The notes below the pieces were generated by a model. It saw only the letters and a program-made list of their open reading frames with translations. It ran no database searches and had not been told where the DNA came from. Made by a program: the position numbers and the translations under genes. A stretch of DNA of 64,000 nt, taken from contig JANSWZ010000002.1 in assembly GCA_024743215.1 (NCBI GenBank), positions 496,001-560,000 on the forward strand. The letters are read 5' to 3'. Source of the stretch: Alphaproteobacteria bacterium (GTDB lineage Bacteria; Pseudomonadota; Alphaproteobacteria; Rhizobiales; GCA-2746425). Of the stretch, positions 1-7,805 are shown piece by piece (position 1 is the first letter of the stretch; every line of letters begins with the position of its first letter).

Positions 1-1097
1 GCCATTGTGGTGATGTCGGCAAAGCAGATTTTGCTGTTACCCTTGTCAGTTTGAACAAGGATTTGTCCCTGATAACTGCCATCATCACTGGCCTGGCTAA
101 GCGCCAGTGGCGTACCCTGCGTATGCTCGGCAATGGTGGTGAACAGAAAATCAAAGTCTTTCAATTGGGCAGGATTTTCCCGTTCAAAGAAAAATGCCGC
201 GGCCTCATTGGCTTCGCTAAGGCGCCCATTTGCATTGAATTTCAAAATTGGAAAGCCGGATTTATGAAAAGCATGCCTCAGTGGCGCCAATTCACTTTCA
301 CGCAAGTAGTGCAGGCGGGCGATTAGCGTATCAATGGCTTTGGCGGTCACACCAATTGTATCACCTCGTCGCCATTTCAATCGAGTAGCCGCAACATTCT
401 TTGAAGTGGAAGCGGCTCTTATCGCTGCCCGTTGAAGATGTCTGTGCGGGCCCACTATCAATGTAAGAAAAAGCAAAGCAACTGCAGTTGCGACAAAAGC
501 GGCAATGATCACATCATTGGTCAAATGACTCGAAAGAGCGATGGCCTCATCCTGCTTGGAGAATGCGTGACCGGGACCGGGAATACTCAAAATGAGTTGA
601 TAGATAAATCCTGTGTCAAACTGTTCGAGGGACACATCGACGGTTTTGTCGTCTGAGTAATGACGATAATTTTCGCCATTCAATTGAACGTCTTGCCAAG
701 TCAGTGATGGTTGGCGGCCAAAACTGGCCAGAATATCACCCGTCGGGCTGAGAACTTTTCCACCCAGAATAATGTCATGCACGATGAACTGTTTACCGAG
801 CGCTGAAATCTGTTGCGCGTTCAAAAAATCCTGAACTGACGCGCCTGCCTGCATGCCCAGCAGGACACGTTCAATTGCAGCATCAACAGTTGCTTTCGTT
901 TTTTGCTCTTGGGTCAGTAAATGCCACCCGGCAAGACCACAGTAGGACACCAGCGCGACGACAATCCACACCCTCATAAACAGACGAATTGCGGGAAGAA
1001 ATTGATGCATTTTAGGTGCAAATGACTTGGGACCTTCAGACTGAACCAGCCCTTCAGTCCTTAGCTTTGGCTCACGAATAGAGGCGTTTGACGCCAT
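1..1097 (-). CDS. Membrane-bound PAS-containing sensor protein (C-terminus beyond window)
   Basis: An open minus-strand frame runs from an ATG at 1097 to the window edge without a stop, giving about 365 residues. It has a hydrophobic segment near residues 36-58, a roughly 135-residue extracytoplasmic region, a second hydrophobic segment near 196-216, a linker, and a PAS-like stretch from about 275. That layout fits the input half of a sensor kinase or cyclic-di-GMP enzyme. The output domain lies outside the window, so the class cannot be named. The gene is divergent from the aminopeptidase gene. Short plus-strand frames inside it are shadows. Confidence 0.7.
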   Translation of the reverse strand, partial: MASNASIREPKLRTEGLVQSEGPKSFAPKMHQFLPAIRLFMRVWIVVALVSYCGLAGWHLLTQEQKTKATVDAAIERVLLGMQAGASVQDFLNAQQISALGKQFIVHDIILGGKVLSPTGDILASFGRQPSLTWQDVQLNGENYRHYSDDKTVDVSLEQFDTGFIYQLILSIPGPGHAFSKQDEAIALSSHLTNDVIIAAFVATAVALLFLTLIVGPHRHLQRAAIRAASTSKNVAATRLKWRRGDTIGVTAKAIDTLIARLHYLRESELAPLRHAFHKSGFPILKFNANGRLSEANEAAAFFFERENPAQLKDFDFLFTTIAEHTQGTPLALSQASDDGSYQGQILVQTDKGNSKICFADITTM

Positions 1098-1254
1098 GAT
1101 GCACCGGTGGTGTTTATGTTACTAATCTACCAATGGTACCCATAATGTGTTGATAAACTATTTCATAAGTAGTTGGGGACGCTGACTTCGGGGCTTTAGG
1201 AATTTCGGGCCAGATGCTAGAGCCAATTCAAGATTTAACTCAGTGGACGCATTT

Positions 1255-2697
1255 ATGACCGATAGATTTGCCTTTCAGACATTTGACCCCGGATTTACAG
1301 ACACCACCCCTCCGGCACATTGCATACCGATTTATCTGCTGACTGCAGACAATGTCATGTTCGAAGATGATCCATTCGAGGCCATAAGTCTGCGTGCAAA
1401 AAACTGGATCAAGGCATCCAATTTCGGCGCAGCGAGTGGCGCACTACTTCTTGTGCCGGATGATGAGGGGTTCCTGTCTTGCATTGTCCTTGGTGTTGGA
1501 CCGACGGATGTCGGGGATCAGGACCCTCTGATTGTCGGTGCGTTACCGCAGGCCCTGCCAGGCGGTGACTATCGGATTGCCTATGGAGAGAACATCACCC
1601 GTGATCGCGCCCGCGACGCGTTAGCATGGGCATTGGGATCCTATAAATTCGACCGCTACAAGAAAATGAGTTCTGCTGAACCGAAATTATGCCTCGATCA
1701 GGATATCACGAACCTGGACGAGGTACGGGCACTTGCCCGTGCCACGGCTTTTGGCCGCGATCTGGTGAGCACCCCGGCCAATGATATGGGACCAAAGGAA
1801 ATAGCGGACGCAGCCCAAGCGCTGGCCAGCGCCTATGATGTTCCCTGCAAAATCACCATTGGTAATGACTTGCTGACGGAAAACTTTCCGATGATCCACG
1901 CTGTTGGCCGTGCCAGTGAGGAAGCGCCGAGGCTGGTTGACTTTTCTTGGGGTGCAACACGTAATCCAAAGGTAACGCTTGTCGGCAAGGGTGTGGCTTT
2001 CGACTCGGGCGGCCTCGACATCAAGTCGGCCGCAGGCATGTTGTTGATGAAGAAAGACATGGGTGGTGCAGCCAATGTTCTGGCGCTGGCTTCGGCCATT
2101 ATGGCAACGGATCTCCCGGTTCGATTGCGCGTCATCATTCCCTGTGTGGAAAATGCCATCTCCGGCTCAGCCTTCCGGCCAGGTGATGTTCTGACCAGCC
2201 GATCTGGCCGCACAATTGAAATTGGCAACACGGATGCAGAAGGCCGCCTGATTCTGGCCGATGCATTGACCCTGGCAAGTGAAGACGAACCTGACCTGAT
2301 TGTTGATATGGCAACGCTGACCGGTGCTTCCCGGGTTGCGCTTGGTACTGATATTCCAAGCATGTTTTCGAACAATGATGCATTCGCAGCCGATTTGCAG
2401 GCAACCTCGCTGGCAGAAGCAGACCCGTTGTGGCAACTGCCTTTGTGGCAGCCCTATAAAAAATCACTCGACAGCAAGATCGCAGATATCAACCATATCT
2501 CCTCCGGAGGATATGGTGGTGCCATTACAGCTGCTCTGTTCCTGTCAAGCTTCGTCGCCGCCGAAATAAAATGGGCACATATTGATCTGATGGCCTATAA
2601 TCTGACGACAAGGCCTGGCAAGCCGGCTGGCGGCGAGACACAGGGAATGCGCGCATTATACGCGTGTCTGAAAAATCTTTACGCACAGGATCAATAA
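1255..2697 (+). CDS. Leucyl aminopeptidase family protein (M17)
   Basis: Cytosolic metallo-aminopeptidase that releases N-terminal residues from peptides. The M17 signatures are present: a metal/catalytic stretch with GKGVAFDSGGLDIK near residue 247 and NTDAEGRLILADAL near residue 325. An Asp in KKDMGG is also in place. At about 480 residues it matches the shorter alphaproteobacterial members. An in-frame GTG lies 12 bases upstream at 1243; ATG 1255 was preferred, though neither has a clear ribosome binding site. The MarR and NlpC/P60 genes follow on the same strand, suggesting a peptide-turnover operon. The family is clear, the exact start less so. Confidence 0.93.
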   Translation: MTDRFAFQTFDPGFTDTTPPAHCIPIYLLTADNVMFEDDPFEAISLRAKNWIKASNFGAASGALLLVPDDEGFLSCIVLGVGPTDVGDQDPLIVGALPQALPGGDYRIAYGENITRDRARDALAWALGSYKFDRYKKMSSAEPKLCLDQDITNLDEVRALARATAFGRDLVSTPANDMGPKEIADAAQALASAYDVPCKITIGNDLLTENFPMIHAVGRASEEAPRLVDFSWGATRNPKVTLVGKGVAFDSGGLDIKSAAGMLLMKKDMGGAANVLALASAIMATDLPVRLRVIIPCVENAISGSAFRPGDVLTSRSGRTIEIGNTDAEGRLILADALTLASEDEPDLIVDMATLTGASRVALGTDIPSMFSNNDAFAADLQATSLAEADPLWQLPLWQPYKKSLDSKIADINHISSGGYGGAITAALFLSSFVAAEIKWAHIDLMAYNLTTRPGKPAGGETQGMRALYACLKNLYAQDQ

Positions 2698-2744
2698 AGA
2701 TACGGTTCCGAAACGAAACCCAATTACGGACTGTATTTTAACCA

Positions 2745-3095
2745 ATGCCGGTCAATCTGCGCCCAGCCCAAGCGCTCTATCTGTGGCACAAGGCCAATCT
2801 GGCCATGGTGCTGGATGACGAGCCCGATCTGTCTCAACGGCAATGGGCTGTGCTGTTGTCGATTTATCTGGAGTCACCGCCCCATACGGTGCGCGGTTTG
2901 GCGCAGAAGCTGGGCGTGACCAAGCCTGTGATCACGCGGGCCCTTGATACAATGGGCGGCTGGGGTCTTGTCTCAAGGCGCAGGGACCCGGAAGACCGAC
3001 GCAATGTGGTGATCCAACGCACGGTTGAGGGATCATTGTTTCTGGAACGTGCCGGCGATGTTATCGCCCGAATGGCTGAAGAGGTGCCCCGATGA
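2745..3095 (+). CDS. Short MarR-family winged-helix regulator
   Basis: A 116-residue protein with a winged helix. The recognition region GLAQKLGVTKPVITRALD lies near residues 46-63 and the wing contains SRRRDPEDRRN near 75-85. This matches MarR proteins but lacks most of the flanking dimerisation helices, so it is shorter than the usual 140 or so residues. Its last codon and stop overlap the start of the NlpC/P60 gene by four bases (ATGA), implying translational coupling. The target is unknown; a cell-wall or peptide function is suggested only by the neighbours. Confidence 0.85.
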   Translation: MPVNLRPAQALYLWHKANLAMVLDDEPDLSQRQWAVLLSIYLESPPHTVRGLAQKLGVTKPVITRALDTMGGWGLVSRRRDPEDRRNVVIQRTVEGSLFLERAGDVIARMAEEVPR

Positions 3096-3979
3096 GTGAC
3101 ATGTCTACACTGGATCGCAGGCTGCACGCCTTTCGCGATGATTTGGCGGATGAGCGGCTGAAGGATCGCGTCGATGCAGCCAAGTATGTGGCTGGTACAG
3201 CATTCATTGTCAGGACGCCGACGGCGCCCATCCACAGAACACCTGATTCTGCATCAACCATGGAAACTGAAGCTGTGATGGGGGAAACCTTCACAGTCTT
3301 CGATCATAGCAGTGATTGGTGTTGGGGGCAGCTACAAAGCGACAATTATGTTGGCTATATGCCGGCTGGCAGCCTTGTAAGCAAAGACCGCGCCGTGTCC
3401 GCCAATGTGCAGATTGTGGTGCAACGCAGTTTTGTCTATCCGAAGGCCGAGCTGCGTGATCCACCCCTGATGCAGCTGTCCATGGGCGCTCAGCTGCGCA
3501 CGACCGGAACCGCCGAAACACGCGGCACGCGATATCAATTGGTCACCTTGCCGGATGGAACTGAGGGCGCTGTAATTGCGCGCCACGTTCAGCCACTGGA
3601 CAAGCGTGACGCGGACTGGGTTTCCTATGCCGAACAGTTTCTTTACGTGCCTTACCTTTGGGGCGGACGATCCAGCATCGGCCTTGATTGTTCTGCCCTT
3701 GTACAAATTGCCCGGCAAACCGCTGGGAAATCCACCTTACGGGATTCCGATATGCAGGGTAAAATGGGGCGCGAGCTGGAGCTCACGGCAGATTTTTCGG
3801 GTCTGCAGCGCGGCGATCTGATTTTCTGGCCCGGCCATGTTGCCATCATGGTGGACGCAACCAATATCATTCATACCAACGGATTTCATATGGCAACCGC
3901 CATTGAGCCGCTTGCGCAGGCAGAAGCGCGGATCGCGGCCCATTACGGAAAAATCAGCCATGCAATGCGGCCAGATTAA
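3092..3979 (+). CDS. NlpC/P60 family cell-wall peptidase with SH3-like region
   Basis: Probable cysteine endopeptidase acting on peptidoglycan stem peptides. The C-terminal NlpC/P60 domain shows the catalytic Cys at about residue 200 (GLDCSAL), a His near 249 (PGHVAIM) and a further polar residue near 261 (IIHTNG). Residues 35-170 look like bacterial SH3-type repeats that bind wall. No signal peptide is obvious, as is common for alphaproteobacterial relatives of this kind. The pairing with an M17 aminopeptidase suggests recycling of murein peptides, which is an inference. Confidence 0.9.
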   Translation: MSDMSTLDRRLHAFRDDLADERLKDRVDAAKYVAGTAFIVRTPTAPIHRTPDSASTMETEAVMGETFTVFDHSSDWCWGQLQSDNYVGYMPAGSLVSKDRAVSANVQIVVQRSFVYPKAELRDPPLMQLSMGAQLRTTGTAETRGTRYQLVTLPDGTEGAVIARHVQPLDKRDADWVSYAEQFLYVPYLWGGRSSIGLDCSALVQIARQTAGKSTLRDSDMQGKMGRELELTADFSGLQRGDLIFWPGHVAIMVDATNIIHTNGFHMATAIEPLAQAEARIAAHYGKISHAMRPD

Positions 3980-4115
3980 ATCTGGAAACTTGCTGGTTTT
4001 GTCAGATATGTTTGCAGCCCTGACCGAAATGACTACATAGGGCACCTACAAACATGTGGTAGCGGATGCGATGCGCCTGTCCGCACTTGGATCGGCTCAG
4101 TTAAATGGAGCATTT

Positions 4116-4673
4116 ATGAGTAAATCAGACGCCATGCCTTTGTGGCATGGGACAACCATTCTGACCGTTCGCAAGGGCGGCAAGGTTGTGATTGCCGGTG
4201 ATGGTCAGGTCAGCCTTGGCCAAACCGTGATCAAGCACAATGCCAAAAAGGTCCGCCCACTTGGTCGCGGTCAGGTTATTGCCGGTTTCGCCGGTGCGAC
4301 GGCAGATGCGTTCACGCTGTTTGAACGGCTGGAAGCCAAGCTGGAGCAGTATCCTGATCAATTGACCCGCGCCTGTGTTGATCTGGCTAAGGATTGGCGG
4401 ACAGATCGCTATCTGCGTCGGTTGGAAGCCATGATGCTGGTGGCTGACAAGTCCGTTTCTCTGGTTCTGACCGGGACCGGCGATGTGCTGGAACCACCAG
4501 CGGGCGTGATGGGCATCGGCTCTGGCGGAAATTATGCACTGTCGGCTGCAAAAGCTCTGATTGATATGGATTTGTCGGCCGAAGAAATTGCTCGCAAATC
4601 CATGGCAATTGCGGCTGATATCTGCGTTTACACCAATGATCAAGTCGTCGTGGAAAGCCTGGACAGCGAGTAG
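4116..4673 (+). CDS. hslV: HslV, proteolytic subunit of the HslVU ATP-dependent protease
   Basis: Threonine peptidase that assembles into a double hexamer capped by HslU and degrades unfolded proteins. Translation from ATG 4116 gives 185 residues. GGAG at 4107-4110 is a good ribosome binding site with five bases of spacing, so the longer in-frame start at 4056 was rejected. The catalytic Thr that becomes the N-terminus is in [12 protein letters not shown] near residue 13, and the conserved lysine pair is near 44-45. HslU lies 1.7 kb downstream, separated by two genes. Confidence 0.95.
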   Translation: MSKSDAMPLWHGTTILTVRKGGKVVIAGDGQVSLGQTVIKHNAKKVRPLGRGQVIAGFAGATADAFTLFERLEAKLEQYPDQLTRACVDLAKDWRTDRYLRRLEAMMLVADKSVSLVLTGTGDVLEPPAGVMGIGSGGNYALSAAKALIDMDLSAEEIARKSMAIAADICVYTNDQVVVESLDSE

Positions 4674-4684
4674 ACCCGGCCAAG

Positions 4685-5845
4685 ATGACCCATCAGATTG
4701 ATCTTCCAGCAGCGGTGAAAGCCGGTATCATCAGCCCCGATCAGGCGGCTGATCTGGTTGCGTTCACCAATCGCGATCTGCTGAGAACCGTCGCAGATAC
4801 CAGCCGGGCGACAGATGATCGTGAAACGTTTCGACTAATTGGTGGCTTCAACGATATTTTCGTGACCATCGGCATTGTTCTGCTCCTGACAGGCCTGGCT
4901 TTTTCACTTGGCTCCGTCATGAACCAGTCCATGGTGGCCCAATTTGCCATTATGGGCGCTGTGATCTGGTTGCTGGCTGAGTATATCAGCCGCATCAAGC
5001 GCATGAAGCTGCCCAGCACGGTACTCGCCCTTGGCTTTCTTGTTTGCATTGGCGGACTGTTGCAGATCTGGCTGGATCAAAGGTTTGATTTTGCCGAGCC
5101 TGATAATGCGCTGGCAGCACTGGTGCTGCTGGATCAGGGCCAGACTGCCGGTCTGATAGGGTTTTCGGTAATACTGGCCGTTTCTGCCATCTATTTCTGG
5201 CGGTTCCGTGTGCCTGTGGAAGCGGCCATCATAGCGCTGGCGGCAACTGGTCTTGTCACTGTGGGCGCCAGCGAATTGTTCATGGATGAAGTTGCACAAG
5301 GTCAGGTTCGGCTCTCCAGTGCTTCAGATGTATTGCAACTGCTCCAGCGTTTGCTGGTCTTGCCACTGATCTGTGGTTTGGTGATTTTTGCCACGGGCAT
5401 CTATCTGGATTTCAAGGACCGTAACCGCCTTACAACCATGTCTGATGCAGCCTTCTGGCTTCATCTGATTTCCGCACCCATGATTGTGCATCCCCTGTTT
5501 ATTCTGTCCAGCGGTCAGGATGTCGGCTTTGGTTCCATTGAGCCCGGGACAGCAGCGACGGTTGGTCTTGTTGCCCTGATGGCGGTCATTGTGCTGATTT
5601 CACTGGCCATAGATCGTCGCGCCTTGCTGATCCCCACACTCACCTATTTCGGTGCCCTTGGCATTTATCGCATCGTTGAAAATGCGTCAGACAATACGGG
5701 CATCCCCCCATTTGCCCTGGTGCTGCTGGTGATTGGCGCACTGATCATCATATTCGGCATGGGCTGGCAACGCATTCGGCATATGGTCATTGGCACGTTG
5801 TTGCCCAATCGATGGCTGGCTGCATTGCCACCGATCAAGATTTAG
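4685..5845 (+). CDS. Polytopic membrane protein, DUF2157-like
   Basis: A 386-residue protein with a soluble N-terminus of about 55 residues followed by roughly ten hydrophobic segments. The N-terminus (AVKAGIISPDQAADLVAF) resembles the DUF2157-type start in which a short helical region precedes a membrane domain. No catalytic motif is recognised and the function is unknown. It begins 12 bases after hslV and sits in the hslV-hslU run, so it is probably co-transcribed with the protease. Confidence 0.7.
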   Translation: MTHQIDLPAAVKAGIISPDQAADLVAFTNRDLLRTVADTSRATDDRETFRLIGGFNDIFVTIGIVLLLTGLAFSLGSVMNQSMVAQFAIMGAVIWLLAEYISRIKRMKLPSTVLALGFLVCIGGLLQIWLDQRFDFAEPDNALAALVLLDQGQTAGLIGFSVILAVSAIYFWRFRVPVEAAIIALAATGLVTVGASELFMDEVAQGQVRLSSASDVLQLLQRLLVLPLICGLVIFATGIYLDFKDRNRLTTMSDAAFWLHLISAPMIVHPLFILSSGQDVGFGSIEPGTAATVGLVALMAVIVLISLAIDRRALLIPTLTYFGALGIYRIVENASDNTGIPPFALVLLVIGALIIIFGMGWQRIRHMVIGTLLPNRWLAALPPIKI

Positions 5846-5856
5846 GGCGCCTCAAA

Positions 5857-6381
5857 TTGTCATCTGCTGCACCATCAATCACGTTCCAGCCTTTGACTGA
5901 ATCTGCATTTCCCATGTTGCAGAAATGGCTGAGCACACCACATGTTCGCTTGTGGTGGGGGGAACCTGAGCATGAAATTGAATTGATGCGGCAATCCATG
6001 ACGCATCCGTTTGAACAGGGATTTGTCGCGTCCGCAGATCAACAGGAATTTGGTTATATTCAGCAATGGCGGCCAACCGACTATCCGGACGAGGAACCCT
6101 GGGCTGCGGATTTGCCAATCGATACCGTTGGAATTGATACGTTTATTGGTGACACCACCATGATAGGCAAGGGGCTTGGTACTGCAATGGTACATGCCTT
6201 TTGTGCAAAGCTCTTTGATGAGGGTGCAGCCTATCTGGTGATCGACCCCGATGCCAAAAACATGAATGCTGTCAAAGCATATGGAAAAGCAGGTTTTGAA
6301 CACCTGCTGGATTACACGACGCCAACAGGCGTGACACATTTGATGGACCTAACAAGAAGCCGTTTTCAGAGGACTTTATGA
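5857..6381 (+). CDS. GNAT acetyltransferase, AAC(6')-like
   Basis: GCN5-related N-acetyltransferase. The acetyl-CoA region is [17 protein letters not shown] and the C-terminal half has [14 protein letters not shown], as in AAC(6')/IucB-type enzymes. The sequence [11 protein letters not shown] near the N-terminus also fits that group. A TTG at 5857 preceded by AGGG at 5844-5847 was chosen; an ATG at 5812 would overlap the upstream gene by 34 bases and has no visible ribosome binding site. The stop overlaps the hslU start by four bases. A GNAT gene between hslV and hslU occurs in related genomes; its substrate is not known, and resistance to aminoglycosides should not be assumed. Confidence 0.82.
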   Translation: MSSAAPSITFQPLTESAFPMLQKWLSTPHVRLWWGEPEHEIELMRQSMTHPFEQGFVASADQQEFGYIQQWRPTDYPDEEPWAADLPIDTVGIDTFIGDTTMIGKGLGTAMVHAFCAKLFDEGAAYLVIDPDAKNMNAVKAYGKAGFEHLLDYTTPTGVTHLMDLTRSRFQRTL

Positions 6382-7685
6382 CTAATTTTTCTCCACGTGA
6401 GATCGTTTCCGAACTTGATCGCCACATCATCGGGCAACAGGATGCCAAGCGTGCTGTGGCTGTTGCGCTGCGCAATCGCTGGCGCCGTATGCAACTGGAA
6501 GGGGTCATGCGCGAAGAGGTGCTGCCCAAGAACATTTTGATGATCGGGCCAACTGGCGTCGGTAAGACCGAAATTGCCCGCCGTCTGGCGAAGCTTGCCA
6601 ATGCGCCCTTCATCAAGATCGAAGCCACCAAGTTCACAGAAGTGGGCTATGTAGGCCGTGATGTGGAACAGATCATCCGCGATCTGATTGAAGTTGCGAT
6701 TGCGCAAACGCGGGAAAAGAGCCGCAAAACAGTTGAAGCCAAAGCGCATTTGCAGGCTGAAGAACGTGTGTTGGATGCTCTGGTGGGTGATACAGCCAGC
6801 CCGTCAACACGTGAATCCTTCCGCAAAAAATTGCGTGATGGCAGCATGGATGACAAGGAAATCGAGATCGAGTTGCGTGACACGTCCAGCCCGCTTGGTG
6901 GCATGGACATTCCAGGCATGCCCGGCGGCAGTGTCGGTGTCATGAACCTCAATGATCTGTTCGGCAAAGCCATGGGCGGGCGCACAAAGAAGCGCCGGGT
7001 GAGTGTGCGGGACAGTTATGGTCTGCTGTTGAGCGAAGAAGCTGACAAGATGCTTGATGAAGAGAAGGTCGTGACAGATGCCATTTCGACGGTTGAAAAT
7101 GATGGCATTGTGTTTCTCGACGAGATTGACAAAATCTGTGCGCGGGCAGATCGCGGCGGTGCAGACGTCTCCCGTGAAGGCGTTCAGCGTGACCTGCTGC
7201 CCCTGATTGAAGGCACAACAGTTGCGACCAAGCACGGACCGATCAAGACAGACCATATTCTGTTTATTGCATCGGGTGCCTTTCATGTCGCCAAACCGTC
7301 AGACCTTTTGCCGGAACTACAGGGACGTCTGCCCATTCGCGTTGAATTGCGCGCTCTGGAACAGAATGACTTTGAGCGTATTCTGACCGAAACTGAAGCC
7401 AGCTTGATAAAACAGTACAAAGCGCTGCTGGCAACGGAAGATGTCACGCTCGAATTTACCGATGATTCCATAACGGAAATTGCCCGTTTGGCCGTTCAGA
7501 TCAACGCTTCGGTGGAGAATATCGGAGCCAGACGATTGCAGACCATTTTGGAGAAGCTGCTTGAGGACATCAGTTTCACGGCAACAGACCGGAGTGGTGA
7601 AACCATCGAGATCAACGCCGAACTGGTGCGCGAAAACGTGGCTGAACTGGCAAAAGACACAGATCTCAGCCGATTCATTCTCTAG
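6378..7685 (+). CDS. hslU: HslU, AAA+ unfoldase of HslVU
   Basis: ATPase that unfolds substrates and feeds them to HslV. Walker A GPTGVGKT is at about residues 57-64, the pore loop GYVG near 90-93, Walker B IVFLDEID near 244-251, and the sensor-2 GARR near 384-387. The protein ends in RFIL, the C-terminal tail that inserts into HslV. The length of 435 residues is normal. It overlaps the preceding acetyltransferase gene by four bases. Confidence 0.97.
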   Translation: MTNFSPREIVSELDRHIIGQQDAKRAVAVALRNRWRRMQLEGVMREEVLPKNILMIGPTGVGKTEIARRLAKLANAPFIKIEATKFTEVGYVGRDVEQIIRDLIEVAIAQTREKSRKTVEAKAHLQAEERVLDALVGDTASPSTRESFRKKLRDGSMDDKEIEIELRDTSSPLGGMDIPGMPGGSVGVMNLNDLFGKAMGGRTKKRRVSVRDSYGLLLSEEADKMLDEEKVVTDAISTVENDGIVFLDEIDKICARADRGGADVSREGVQRDLLPLIEGTTVATKHGPIKTDHILFIASGAFHVAKPSDLLPELQGRLPIRVELRALEQNDFERILTETEASLIKQYKALLATEDVTLEFTDDSITEIARLAVQINASVENIGARRLQTILEKLLEDISFTATDRSGETIEINAELVRENVAELAKDTDLSRFIL

Positions 7686-7743
7686 CTGGCTATCGCCTGC
7701 AAAGTTTTTCGGGTGGGTGTGCTGCCGCTGAAGCTCTGCCAAT

Positions 7744-7786
7744 AAGGGCCTGTCGTTCAGGGTGTCTCCTTGACAGACAGGCCCTT
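7744..7786 (+). terminator. Hairpin between hslU and glnD
   Basis: A perfect 11-bp inverted repeat, AAGGGCCTGTC at 7744-7754 and GACAGGCCCTT at 7776-7786, encloses a 21-base loop and runs into TTTAAT. It is 60 bases after the hslU stop and probably ends the hslVU transcript. The loop is long and the T run short, so termination may be partial. It covers the in-frame TTG at 7770, which argues against that codon starting glnD. Confidence 0.6.
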
Positions 7787-7805
7787 TAATCTGAAAAGCG
7801 ACACC

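Noticed and set aside
51-656. Two plus-strand frames of 91 and 74 codons
   Set aside because: They lie inside the long minus-strand sensor frame, lack ribosome binding sites and protein-like composition.
3980-4115. RpoH heat-shock promoter for hslVU
   Set aside because: CTTG occurs at 3989 but no correctly spaced -10 element of the alphaproteobacterial RpoH type is present.
7770-7805. TTG start of glnD
   Set aside because: It lies in the loop of a terminator-like hairpin, and the ATG at 7806 gives the normal length.
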